Below are positions 1 to 14,100 of a stretch of 64,000 bases of DNA, piece after piece. Source of the DNA: Antedon bifida (lineage: Eukaryota > Echinodermata > Crinoidea > Comatulida > Antedonidae). The first letter of the stretch is position 1. Every line of letters starts with the position of its first letter. The stretch covers positions 25,520,417 to 25,584,416 of the forward strand of contig OY727098.1 in NCBI GenBank assembly GCA_963402885.1. Direction: 5' to 3'. The notes under the pieces were generated by a model that was not told the origin of the DNA, searched no databases, and saw only the letters and a program-made list of their open reading frames with translations. The position numbers and the translations under genes are program-made.

Positions 1-1655
1 GTTTGATAAATTAAGCCTCATTTTTTCACTTAAGTACTTCTTAACCGTCGTAACTTAAGCAAAAAGATTGATTTTTTATACAGAATTGGTTCTCGATTTT
101 AGATACATAGCTGTTTTATCATATACATTTACCTTGAACAAATATTTAAGTATCAACTGTTTTATTTAATGCTGTATATAATTGAAATGACATCTTACTT
201 GGATGAAAGAAGAAAACAGTTTAAATGTGACAAAAATAATGTTTGGTAATTTTAAAAGTATATTTTATTCTTTGATGTGTATAATATGATGTACTGTACT
301 TGAAAAAATTATGTAAATTAAGTACACATTATAATTAAATTATGCCAAATTGAAATATTGACAAAGAAAAATCATGAAATTGAATATACTGTAATTAGAC
401 ATTTAATGTGGACACCTTGGTTTAGATTAAGAAAAAACAGTAAAATTTGTTATTTTTAGTAATTAGAAAAATATTTGAACAATGCTATCATATTAGTCAT
501 CTTTATGCCTTTTAGAAATGGTAAAAAAACAGTGTTTTAATCTTCTGAACAATCAACAATTTAATTGATATTTATGACGATCTACTAATACGAGGGTAAC
601 ATCAAGAGACATAAAAGTAAACACAATTCTATTAGAATATTTTCAAATATTAATTTATTACATTTCTTGTATAATGTATGCTAGACGTTTTTACTTGTAA
701 TATATTTGTAGTAGGTGTAAATATTTTATACTAGGTATGTCATATTTGGTGTAGATGCTATTGGCACTGTCGACTGTGCTTTAAATTCATTGTTTCCTAT
801 TCGTACGGTCAACCATGTCTATTGCCGCGTTTTCTAATTGTATATTAGCACAGAGAACTGGGTGTGCGTCGTCCGTGCCGATAGAAAACTTTACACTAGA
901 CATGGTTGACCAGGACACAAGGAAAACCAAATAACATGCACATACGTGTCAATAGCACTATCAAATGTAAATTGTATGGTGATTATGCATGCTGCTAAAC
1001 TAAATTGATTCATGAATTTTAAATGTTTATTTGGATCGTATTCAAATAAAACCAGTTAACAAATGTTTGTTTATATTTAGTTGATTAATTTTGAAATTCT
1101 CAGAATGACCGGAAATGTGCAAATAAGTAGCCCTTTCAATTTTAAAAGCGCGTACGCGCGTAATTTATTGCGGTACACGCTATTATTTTCCATAAACTTG
1201 ATCGTTGATATTCGCATGCGTTATACTTTTGTTTCAATGAAAAATCTTTTCATTCATGATATGATCAATCATGAAATTTCATAAATTCATACGTAGGTCT
1301 AACTTAAGCTGCTCAACTCTAACATAAAGTGACGCACAACTTAAAACGTTACAACCTATAAATGTTATGTTGACAGTGAAAATAAGGCAACTTGTTCTAT
1401 TTGTTTACAAGTTCTAGAGAACCAAAAGTCGCGAAAAGAAATTAGGAAAATAAAACATTAGTGATTGTTTTGAAGAAAAGATTCTTGACAATCACACAGC
1501 ACTGCAATCAACTGGTTATCCGTCAAAGTTCAAATAACCATGTAATGGTCTGGTAATGTGATTTATCTAAATGTTTAAAGAAGTTAGAACTATTAAAAAT
1601 GTATGAAGAATCTTTTCCCATTATGTATCATCAAACCAAATCATTGAGTTAAAGT
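1..1655. other. Upstream flank of the LRR receptor gene, no gene seen
   Basis: AT-rich sequence without a credible coding exon. The only ORF of note (1081-1284) has no recognisable domain and ordinary AT-rich composition, so it is not called. A palindromic MITE-like element lies at 747-969. The rest is low-complexity AT sequence. Any promoter for the receptor gene should lie here or within the following minisatellite, but no TATA or initiator element can be assigned confidently. Confidence 0.5.
747..969. mobile_element. Palindromic MITE-like element
   Basis: The sequence folds back on itself. GGTCAACCATGTCTA near 807 is matched by TAGACATGGTTGACC near 897, and the outer arms (GATGCTATTGGCAC near 757; GTGTCAATAGCACTATC near 946) are also inverted relative to each other. 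An internal body of about 75 bases separates the inner arms. No coding capacity. The family is not recognised; the structure suits a non-autonomous DNA transposon. Confidence 0.5.
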
Positions 1656-2181
1656 TTCTATTACGATTAACGATTTGTACGTCGAGATTTCTAGTATTAC
1701 GATTTGTACGAGATTTCTAATAATATTACGATTTGTACGTCGAGATTTTTAATATTACGATTTGTACGAGATTTCTAATATTACGATTTGTACGAGATTT
1801 ATAATATTACGATTTGTACGTCGAGATTTCTAAGATTACGATTTGTACGTCGGGATTTCTATTACGATTTGTACGAGATTTCTAATATTACGATTTCTAC
1901 GTCGAGATTTCTACTAAGATTTGTACGTCGAGATTTTTAATATTACGATTTGTACGTCGAGATTTTTAATATTACGATTTGTACGTCGAGATTTTTAATA
2001 TTACGATTTGTACGTCGAGATTTCTAATATTACGATTTGTACGTCGAGATTTCTAATATTACGATTTGTACGTCGGGATTTCTATTACGATTTGTACGAG
2101 ATTTCTAATATTACGATTTCTACGTCGAGATTTCTACTAAGATTTGTACGTCGAGATTTTTAATATTACGATTTGTACGAG
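1656..2181. repeat. Minisatellite, about 19 units of 23-29 bp, abutting a start codon
   Basis: Tandem units of the form ATTACGATTTGTACG(TC)GAGATTTCTAAT, in a long form (about 29 bp) and a short form lacking the second CG-containing step. A higher-order period is visible: the block at 1851-1945 recurs at 2067-2165. The last unit runs directly into the ATG at 2182, so the array probably forms part of the 5' untranslated region or core promoter of the receptor gene. Confidence 0.9.
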
Positions 2182-5100
2182 ATGGTCATCCTGCAGTACA
2201 TCATATTCTTGGTAGTTGGACTCAATTTGTGTAGTTGTTCCACAAATGGTAAGATTCTTTTTATTTCTATATAATAAGGTAATATTGATATAGTTTGGAA
2301 CAATATTTTGAAATGTATTTTGTTCTAAAACTGATGTGCTGATGTGATTAATTTGTATGAATGTTTTGTTCAATTTTACCCCTTTCACATTCAACATCAG
2401 AATAACCTGTAGAAACACGTACACCTAAACGCCTAAGTGTCTCCGGAGTCTTATATTCGCTAGAAATTTTGGAGAAATCCCAATCAGGTCCATCCAATAA
2501 TTAGTACTGACGTATCTCCACATCATGACGATTTTTTCCAGTATTCTAGACGAATTCCTTTAGGAACAACATTTATTTGTTGATGCATAGAAGTAGAATT
2601 GTGTATTTTACCAGCACATTGAAGTAAGCATACTTTTTACAGAATTGATAACATCTCTTAAGTGCTTAATTGACATACACATCCAATCAGAGCACGAGGA
2701 ATGTTTATTTTAAAGAATTAATTAATTCGCGCCACAGAATCACGCTTGGCATATGTTATCATATAAGCTAATTTTAAGTTTTTTAATCAAAATTGTTGAA
2801 AGATATTACTTGGCTAGCGTGTGCATAAACGGTACTAAGCGAAAAGTATACAAGGTACGTGAAGTCCGAAAAAGATGTAAACACGACACAAACTTACATT
2901 ATTTAATTATCGTTTCTGAAATAATAGGTGAAAGAAACGGCCTTATTTAGAGCGGAATAACATTATGATCAGTCAGTCAGTTTTGAACTGATTTATATTT
3001 TATTTTAAGCAATTTTATAAATTAAATAGGACCTATACTACAGCGACTGTTTTTTTTTAAATTTATTTTTCATTAATTATAACCCTTTCATACCAAAAGC
3101 AAAACTCCGGAGACACTCCGGAGTTGACGCCCCGATTTTTTGGTGTAAAAGGTAAAATCAAACAACTCCGGAGTTCAAAACAGCGGAGTTGAACAGCTCA
3201 GAACGTTTTCCGGAAGGAGAACTGTGGGGACACATCGTTGTTTTGCTGTGAAAGGTATCAACATCAAACTCCGGAGTTTTTAGGTCAAATGTCATCCTCA
3301 CACGATCAATGTTTTAATTTTATTTAGTGTAATTAGAGTTCTTATGAATAATGTTGACCTAAATGAATTTGCCTGACCCCTATGTTTCGGCGTCCGTAAA
3401 ACATGTTCAAAATACATGTAGATGGCAACAACCAACAAATAAATTTTTTTTAAACAGTTTTCATTTGGTGACGATTTCATTTTATTTATTTCACCCACTG
3501 CTACCAGCGGCCATTACGAACCCCCTGCTTTAAACAACAAAAGAACTGAAAACTGAACACACGCTACGCCGTACATACGCTTTTGTTCGTAACTCATTTA
3601 CATAAAGGTGTTCAAACCATCTAAGACAGAATTCATGCAACAATGCACAATCACATTAAACTATTCTTCTGAACACCATACTGTGATGAGACGTTGTGGG
3701 CTAAATGAAAGTAAGTCTAACCGGAAGATTAAATGTTTGTATCGTTCAGTATTTGTTTATACCTTAAATTTATCAATTTGCACAAAAGATATTGAAATTA
3801 AATAAGACATTTGTAATGAATCCCTGATTGATTTATGCTTAAATATGTTTTTTTTAATGCAGTTAATTCAATTAAATGTACTTTGTTGTTAATGAAATGA
3901 GATTTATTAAGATGGACGATACCCACAAGAGAGCAGTAATAACGATACATTTCAAAGTTAGCGGTTATAGGAGGTTGATCAATGGAATGTTAGACAATCT
4001 CATGAATGTAAACTTGTTGATGTCTTTCATAGAAACGGCAACATTTTGGGCTGGACTACCAAAATGGAATTTAAGATTAAGATCGAATACTAATTCAGTC
4101 TCCAATCAAATATGTATTTTATAGCATTTTATTCTATTACTTGGAATGAATTTGAATACTATTACTTTTACATTTACTCATCGAGTTCTTTGGTTATCTT
4201 CATAAGGCCCATATGTGTAAGCCTGGACTGACCAACAATGGCGGTTATAATAATTCTTGCCTCCCTGATCGATCTTATTCAGGCCAAAATTTGACGGCTA
4301 AATTTTGGCCGCCCAAAATGTTCGGTTGGATGGTTGGTCTGGAAAGTTTTTTATTTGCGGATTTGGTGTGGCAGGCCCGTCAAATTTAAACTCCTTTAGT
4401 ATTCTACAACCCTTTTTACAACCTTTCTCTCACTATACACCAATTGCATGCATCTTTATCAACGCCGTATGTCGACCTTTTCAGCAAGGTCTGGCTAATG
4501 GCTAATGGTTGGTGCTTTTTAATTGTTTGAATTCCAAAGATGTCGTTTGTTCTTTTTAAATATTATGTATATATATGTATTTAACTTTGTTCTAACAGTA
4601 CCATAACCTCTTAAAAACAATACAAACATATACAAACGACATTCAAACATAAAGATACAAGAGGATTCATATATAATGAGAGAGATTACTTAGAGGGCGA
4701 GATTCAGTGAATATAGGTGTTATTTGGACGGGCGTTTTATGATTTGAAATGAAACCGCAGTTTCTATTGTATCATACGAAAATCGGCTGAAATGAGGGAG
4801 TTGTTTGGAATTATCAAAATGATGAGAACATTGAATTTACATTTTTAGGAACTGACGTGTGCAACAGCAATCCGTGTCAGAATGGAGGGACATGTCACAT
4901 GTCAAATAATACATGTGTTTGTCCTGAAGAATATTTTGGCTTTCATTGTGAACTCGGTAAGTTTAAATAACTGTATAAATTAATTATGGAATTTTTGGTT
5001 AAATTGGCTGCCAATATTACTTCCTTTGAAACGTGTAATTATATAGCTATGGGATTTCATCTAGAGAAATAAAACTAAAAACATATAAATTAATGAGTGT

Positions 5101-8100
5101 TCATTTTTTTTTTCTCTCTCTTTTGTGGCTTTCACCACTATTTTTATTCATATTAACTTTAAAAAGGTCAATAAATTATTTCAATAGGCCTATATCTTAT
5201 ATCATATTCATTTTTTTTTATGATTTTGTTTTCATCTTAATATTTTCAATATGTGTGAATATGATCAAGAACAATTTAATAAATTGAGTATGTTCCTAGA
5301 ATTGTTTCGTTTATATTTCTTTCTGTAATAGCCACCCTTTTTCATAATTAGTAATACTTTTCTATATTTCTCTCTTATTTTAAACAAGGCAATATTTTGT
5401 CTTGTTTTAGTGTTTTTCTGCTCAATTTTTCTCTGGCTAAGAAAAAATATCAACACTAATGCAAATCTTTATTTTAAAATATGTGTTTAAACCACAGAAT
5501 GCCCAACTGATTGCTACTGTTATGATGAATCATGGTATGATTTTGAGTGTTTGAGGAAAACATTGCCATGGAATGATATAGCAGCTCTTATAATTAAGAT
5601 GAATGATTATAAGCCAATAGAAAGCATGTAAGTAGACAGTGCTAATTTAATATTGACATTCCTACTGTAGGTCTAATCATAAGAGCATTCAGGAGTTCCC
5701 AAGTTTAATAAGTTATTTTGTTTTCAATAATCATTCAAGAATGTAAATTCTTTCATTTCACTTTTTCATATTATTCAAAATCACAAATGGCTGCAGAAAA
5801 ACTGAATTGCAATTGTAAACTGTTTTTGATTTTTCTTTAGTTATTAGTTATTTTATTATTCATAGAAAACTGGCAGGCTATGATGAGAGCGTTTTTAGCA
5901 CTTTTGAGGCGAATGATTTATCAAGTCTTCAAAAATTGTAAGTTCACAATTTACCTATAGTGCACGATTTATATTTCCTCCCCACTTGTTGAAATATACA
6001 AGTGGAGAAATAATAAATCGTGTACACACTCACTTTTAAGTATTCTTTTTTTTTCAGAAATTAATTAAAATAATTGTTGATGATAATTGTAATTGTAAAC
6101 TAATTAAAAAATGAAAATTTAAATTAAATAAAGAGACAAAATGTGATTTTTTTCTTCAAATTATTATTATTATGTGAGGGCGTGTGACGTAGTGTGTTGG
6201 ACATTATTTTTATTACTGATCGGAGATCGTCGTGGTTCGAATCCAACTCTCACCGCATTGCTTTTATCTTAGGCAAGACTTTACTTGCATGTGCCTCTCC
6301 GCCCAGGTTTATAATGGGTACTCGGTTAGATCAAGACACAACTTTGCGATGATTACTAACTGCATAATGGAAGTGTATGTCTATACGTGTTTGATCCCAA
6401 AAAATTACCGGGGTAATGTGCAGAGCATTAAAATAAATATGAATTCTTTTTAAGTTGCAATTTTACAAAATAAAATTTTCATAAAATATCATTTTAATAT
6501 TTGGATTTAAATGTTTAAAAATATTATGTTAAAGTAATATAGGCCTAGGTAGTGAAATCATAAACTGTAGACACATTTCACTTTTAAATGTGATTCATTC
6601 TTTTATGTTGCAGAGCTTTGTATAACAACCAAATTAGTAATTTACCAGCTGATATATTTCAGGGTTTGAACAATTTGCAATGGTTGTAAGTATGTTTTGT
6701 ACTTTTTGTGTTATTTTATTCTTGTTTCATTAATAATTGTTGAGAATAATAATAGTTGTAATTTATAATGAAATAATTATGAAATGACTAATGTAAGTGG
6801 ATCATATTTTGATCATTCTTTTAATATAAATCAAACCTATTTAAGGTGTTTGTTTTAACAACTTGTTGTATTTAATGGAAACATTCAAAGTGTTGTTTTT
6901 TGGAAAATAAGAATCTGTTTAAACTTGCAATTTTACAAGATACTAAATCATACATACATTGTCATAAATGTTTGGCTTAAAAATTATGTTAAAACAAACT
7001 AAAGAAAACAGAAAATAAAGTAGTGAAATCATGGTAACATCAAAATGTAGACAAATTTCACTTTTAAATGTGATTCATTCTTTATTTTTGCAGATATTTG
7101 GATGACAACCAAATTAGTAATTTACCAGCTGATATATTTCAGGGTTTGAACAATTTACAAGGCTTGTAAGTATGTTTGTACTTTTTGTGTTATTATATTC
7201 TTGTGTCATTAATAATTGTTTATAATAATAATAATTGTAATTTATTATAAATAATTATGAAATGACTAATGTAAGTGCATCATATTTTGATCATTCATTT
7301 AATATAAATCAAACATATTTAAGGTGTTTGTTTTAACAACTTGTTTTATTTAATGGACATATTCAATGTGTTATTTTTTTTGGAAAATATGAATCTGTTT
7401 AAACTTACAATTTTACAAGATACTAAATCGTACATACATTGTCATAAATGTTTGGCTTAAAAATTATGTTAAAACAAACTACAGAAAAAGTAGTGAAATC
7501 ATGGTAACATCAAATGTAGACAAATTTAACTTTTAAATGTGATTCATTCTTTATTTTTGCAGATATTTGTATAACAACCAATTTAGTAATTTACCAGCTG
7601 ATATATTTCAGGGTTTGAACAATTTGAAAGAGTTGTAAGTATGTTTTTATATTATTATATTCTTGTTTCATTATTAATTGTTGTAAAATTATTATGAAAT
7701 AACTAATGTAAGGTGATCATATTTTTGAAATTCTTTTAATAAAAATAATTTCTTTCGGAAGTACTTCCCAGGGTGCTAATTTAGTTGACTACATAAATCA
7801 TTGTGTCTATTTATTCGTTTCAGTAAACGACAATGTATTATAGTCCTGCGGTACGTACATTTAAAATCGCCAGTTTAACGCTGAAATGACTGTGTATTCG
7901 AGAACCATTTGTGGGAACTACCTAGGTGGTACGCGAGCGAAGCGAGCGTACCATCTAGTAATTGTAATTTATTATAAAATAATTATGAAATAACTAATGT
8001 GATTCATTCTTTCTTTTAATTTGCAGATCTTTGCATAGCAACCAAATTAGTAATTTTCCAGCTGATATATTTCATGGATTGGGCAATTTGAAATACTTGT

Positions 8101-11100
8101 AAGTGTGTTTGTACTTTTTGTGTTATTATATTCTTGTTTCATTAATAATTGTTTATAATAATAATAATTGTAATTTATAATGAAATAATTATGAAATGAC
8201 TAATATAAGTGGATCATATTTTGAACATTCTTTTAATATAAATCATTATTATTATAATTATTATTATTAACAAATTGTTGTATTTAATGGACATATTCAA
8301 ACGGCTGTAAGTGTGTTTGTACTTTTTATATTATTATATTCTTGTTTCATTAATAATTGTTGTAAAATGATTATGAAATGACTAATGTAAGTGGATCATA
8401 TTTTTAACATTTTTTTAAATATAAATAATTTATATATATAAATATTTAAAGTGTTTGTTTTAACAAATCATTGTATTTAATGGACATATTCAAAGTGTTG
8501 TTTTTTTTGTTGTGTAAAATATGAATCTGTTTAAGCTTACCATTTTACAAGATATTAAATCATACATAGTATTATTTTGAGGCGAATGATTTATCAAGTC
8601 TTCAAAAATTGTAAGTTCACAATTTACCTATAGTGCACGATTTATATTTCCTCCCCACTTGTTGAAATATACAAGTGGAGAAATAATAAATCGTGTACAC
8701 ACTCACTTTTAAGTATTCTTTTTTTTTCAGAAATTAATTAAAATAATTGTTGATGATAATTGTAATTGTAAACTAATTAAAAAATGAAAATTTAAATTAA
8801 ATAAAGAGACAAAATGTGATTTTTTTCTTCAAATTATTATTATTATTATGTGAGGGCGTGTGACGTAGTGTGTTGGACATTATTTTTATTACTGATCGGA
8901 GATCGTCGTGGTTCGAATCCAACTCTCACCGCATTGCTTTTATCTTAGGCAAGACTTTACTTGCATGTGCCTCTCCGCCCAGGTTTATAATGGGTACTCG
9001 GTTAGATCAAGACACAACTTTGCGATGATTACTAACTGCATAATGGAAGTGTATGTCTATACGTGTTTGATCCCAAAAAATTACCGGGGTAATGTGCAGA
9101 GCATTAAAATAAATATGAATTCTTTTTAAGTTGCAATTTTACAAAATAAAATTTTCATAAAATATCATTTTAATATTTGGATTTAAATGTTTAAAAATAT
9201 TATGTTAAAGTAATATAGGCCTAGGTAGTGAAATCATAAACTGTAGACACATTTCACTTTTAAATGTGATTCATTCTTTTATTTTGCAGAGCTTTGTATA
9301 ACAACCAAATTAGTAATTTACCAGCTGATATATTTCAGGGTTTGAACAATTTGCAATGGTTGTATGTTTTGTACTTTTTGTGTTATTATATTCTTGTTTC
9401 ATTAATAATTGTTGAGAATAATAATAGTTGTAATTTATAATGAAATAATTATGAAATGACTAATGTAAGTGGATCATATTTTGATCATTCTTTTAATATA
9501 AATCAAACCTATTTAAGGTGTTTGTTTTAACAACTTGTTGTATTTAATGGAAACATTCAAAGTGTTGTTTTTTGGAAAATAAGAATCTGTTTAAACTTGC
9601 AATTTTACAAGATACTAAATCATACATACATTGTCATAAATGTTTGGCTTAAAAATTATGTTAAAACAAACTAAAGAAAACAGAAAATAAAGTAGTGAAA
9701 TCATGGTAACATAAAATGTAGACAAATTTCACTTTTAAATGTGATTAATTCTTTTATTTTTGCAGAAAACTTCACTTTTATTTTTTCTCTCTCTTTTTTG
9801 TGGTTAACCACCACCTTTATTCATTCAATATTTCATACATATTTCGTTCACATTTCATTTTCATACATTAAATTTCCGTTTTCTACTTTTTTCGTTATTT
9901 TCTGATTTTTACTCTTTTAAGCTTTATACATATAGTTTTTTTATTATATGCATACAAAAACTATAAAAATCTACACTTCATTTTGTACATGATATAATAC
10001 TGTACATTTTAAAATACAAATATGGATGCCACTTATAAGTTACAACATGCCTAGTGTATTCATATCTTTTAAAATATATTTAAACTGAATCCAGGGATTC
10101 TGGCATACAGGTTTTTTAAGTTCAGTTTTAATTTTAATTATGTATATGACGTACACAGCTATTGAATACAATTGATTTTTTAATTGACATTTACTTCCTA
10201 ACAGGAGTTCTTTGAACGAGCTACTGCTGTTATCTAGCTTTTTAAATATATTGTCAATTTTTTTCCACAGTATTTGAGTACGTCTACAATAATAAAACAT
10301 ATGTTTTTCGTCTTCAATGACTCCACAATTGTTACATATGTTATTATTTTTCAGTTTCCAGTTATACAGTTTTAGATTTGTAGGTACAATTCTATTTAGT
10401 AATTTGTAATTCAATTGGGCAAATTTCTTAATTTTTTCGTTTTTCACTTTTCTTTTCCAGACATCACACCACTTGATATCTTCATTAAATATGTTGTTCC
10501 ATTTAAGTATGCTTTTCGGGGGAATAAAAACATTATTAACAAAGTTAGAATAAACATCTTTTGTTGTCATCTTAATTATATTGTTGATATTGTATTCCAG
10601 ATTCACATTCATATATTGGTTCATATCTGGCATATTATGTTTAATTATACTTAACCACTCTTTTGGAATAGCTCTAGTTAAGGAAACATATTCAGCTATC
10701 CAGTTTTTCTTAATACGCAGTTGTTTAAGTATTTCTATAGGTTTCATTAGACGATTGAAAATAATTATATCTCCAATTTGATTAAAACCTGCATCTATCC
10801 AGTTCTTAAAGAATAGTGGTTTGTTTCTATATTTAATATAATTATTACCCCATAAGTTTTGCTTTATCACTTCTTCATACTTGTTAATTGTACCTTCATT
10901 ATTCATATTATTAAATTCAACACAACACTTTCGAACATTATAATAAAAAAGATGGTATATTATCTAAGCCCATGTTATTTTTAAAATTGATATTTGACAT
11001 ACTTAAAATTAGTTGTTCGGTTCCAAATTTGTTAAAATAGTATAGTGGTAAGATTTTCCATCTTTTCCATCTCTACACAGTAATTTTCTTGCCCATATCA

Positions 11101-14100
11101 TTTTCAGAGAGTTGTGTAATGTGTATGTGTAAGGCATACCTATGCCCCCTTTAATCATTTTACCGATTAAAGTTTTTCTTTTTATTTTTTCTGTTTTTCC
11201 ATTCCATAAAAAGTTATATATCAATTTATTTATTTTAAAAATAACATCATCTGGTACATCAATTATACATGCATTGTATGTTAGTTTAGACAAAGCTAAA
11301 CTTTTTAAAATGGTAACTTTGCCAAAAAAGGTTAGGTTTCTTCCTTTCCATCTATTGAGTAGCATTTCTAAGTTTGCCACCTTACTATCCCAATTTAATT
11401 CACTGCATTTGTTCTCATTATATCCCACATAAATACCCAAAATCTTAATTGGTTCATTAACCCAATTTAGACTGCATGGTTTTTCAATTTTGTTTATATT
11501 TTTTCCAATCCATATAGCGTTGGTTTTTTTTTATTTAAATTCATACCAGACACTTTACCAAACTTATTAACAATATTTAAACAAATCTCTATACTTTTTT
11601 CATTTTCCACAAAGAGTACAGTGTCATCTGCCAGATGCGCAATGCGAACTTCCTCACCATTATCATTGTTAGGTAAAGATATTCCTTTATTTTCTTATAT
11701 TACACGCCATAATTTCTACTACTAAAATAAAGAGTAACGCCGACAATGGGCAACCCTGTCTTATTCCGCATTCCATTTCAAAACTTTCTGATATCCAACC
11801 ATTATTAACAATAACACATTCAGTTTTACTATAAATTGTATTTACCCATTTTAAAAAGGGGTCTCCAAAATTAAATTTTTTTAGTACCTTAAACATAAAA
11901 TCTCTATTTACAGAATCAAAGGCTTTTCTAAAATCAAGGGATAGAATAGCTCCTTCAATTTGTTCTTCTGTTGTATAATACAGAATATCATTAATTAGAC
12001 GGACGTTTTCTCCAGCGAATCGTCCTTTAATGTACCCTTTTTGGTTATTGTCAACTACATTTTCAATTACTTTATGAAGTCTCATACATAGAATTTGAGT
12101 TAAAATTTTGTAGTCTGTATTTAATAAAGTGATAGGACGCCAGTTTTCAAGTAATTTTTTATCACCTTTTTTGTATAATAGGCTTATAATACCACGTTTC
12201 TGTGTAGAACTCATTTCATTGTTAAAATAACATGCATTTAGAGCGTCACAAACAATGTGTTTAATGTCATCCCAGAAATGTAAATAAAACTCAACGGTCA
12301 AGCCATCACATCCGGGAGTTTTATTTAATTTCATTTTTTTAATTGCATTGGTAGATTCATTTAGTGTGACAATACCTTCACATATCCCCTTTTCTTCTTC
12401 AGTTAAACTCGTTACATTTGATTTATCTAGGTAAGTGTTTATTTGTTTACGGGATATACCCTTATTTGCATATAGAAATCTAACTTCCTCACAAAGGATT
12501 TCCTTTGTCTTTGTTAGTACTCTACCCTTCTCGTTTTGTAAACATTTGATTTGGTTTTTTTTCCTTTATTTTTTTCCAAACTAAGAAAATATTTAGTGCT
12601 ACGTTCGCCCTCTTCAATCCATTTTACTCTAGAACGTATATATGCACCTTTTGTTTCATTATCATAAATATTTTCCAGCTTTTTTGTTTGTTTTTTTTTT
12701 GCAATTTTTGCTTCTATGCTCTCATTGGCAGTACAATCATTATTTAATAAAGAATCATTTAGTTTTTTTATTTCTTTTTCTAGTTTATTTTTTTTTATTT
12801 TTTTTCTTTATTGATTTTTTTGCCATAGTAGATTGAAACGTCTTTAATTTTGGCTTTTAATAATTCCCATAATACATCTGGGCTAAGGTTATTTTCATTG
12901 GTCTGAGTTTTTTTAATTACATTTGTAATATAGTTTTGGTAATCAGTATTTTGCAATAGGTTGTTATTAAATCTCCAATAACCTGGGCCTCTTTTGGACT
13001 CATCAAAACTGATTTTAATTGAAATTGCTTGATAATCTGTCAAGATAGCTGGTCTTATATCACATGATATTACGTCATCGTGATCAAGAATTTGTTTAGA
13101 AGTCAACCAGTAATCAAGCCGTCTGTAAATTTGCTTAGATTTTCTACGCCAGGTATATTGTAATTTTTCTTGATTTTTATTTCTCCAGGCATCTTTTAAA
13201 TTAAGTTTTTTAATAAAATTTTTAAGTGTAAAAACAGATTTATCTTTTCTGTCTTTACTGTTCTTTTGGTCCCATTTTCTGTCCAAAATACAATTGAAGT
13301 CCCCGCCGATAATAATTATATCGTTGTTTAAGTCAACAATATCCAAAATGGTCTCATTTAACTTTCTGAAATATGAGCTTCTTACTTTATAATTGTTAGG
13401 AGCATATACGTTTACAAAAACATGCATTTTACCATTAATTTCAACATTTAGAATTATATATCTTCCATTTTTATCGATACATTCGTTAGTAATCTTAAAA
13501 TTGAATTCATTTAAGAATATTATTGATACCCCTGCACTATTTGAAAAACCAGTGCTATGTATGCAAGTACTGTTCCAAACTAAATTAAATTTGTCAAATA
13601 AGTCAGGTGTAAGGTGTGTTTCTTGTATAAGTACAATGTCAACCTTTTGGTCTTGACACCAACTATGTATCTGCCTTTGTTTATCTATGCTACGTAAGCC
13701 TCTTACGTTTATAGAGACGCAATTAATGCTTGCTTTATCCATCTATATGTTAGCTGATAAATTAATTAAGTTGTATACACCAAACAGCTAACTTATTTGT
13801 CTATATATAAAGTATAGTATACACATACACATACACATACTGTAATACACATGCGGTGCTTAAAATACATGGCCTACAAAATGGTTGTTGGTATCTGTAA
13901 TATGTAATATTATATATACTATTATACACTTTTTAGATTGGTGTGTCTACAAAATTATTTCTTTTGTCCGTCATTCTTACTTTTACTTGCTTTGCGTCTT
14001 CTTTTCGTTCCCGGCATCGAGGGTGAGATTTCTGGCTCAGCTTGTTCCTCTTCTTTCTTGTTATTTTCTTTCTCTTTCGCCACTTGAAGGCCTACGCTGG

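Noticed and set aside
1656-2181. CRISPR-like array
   Set aside because: Units are contiguous, with no unique spacers, and the setting is eukaryotic. It is a minisatellite.
3876-4124. 82-codon ORF in intron 1 of the receptor gene
   Set aside because: No domain, no signal peptide, composition like the surrounding AT-rich intron.
6232-6453. 73-codon ORF repeated identically at 8908-9129, seemingly a conserved small protein
   Set aside because: It is the body of a tRNA-derived SINE copied by the segmental duplication; the identity comes from the DNA duplication, not from coding constraint.
8576-8612. Second copy of the 5866-5937 LRR exon as a functional exon
   Set aside because: Only the 3' half is present; the nearest AG upstream would give a different reading frame.
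11009-13742. Reverse transcriptase as sign of a retrovirus-like element
   Set aside because: An APE endonuclease N-terminal to the RT, no LTRs, a target duplication of about 10 bases and a zinc-knuckle ORF1 identify a non-LTR LINE.
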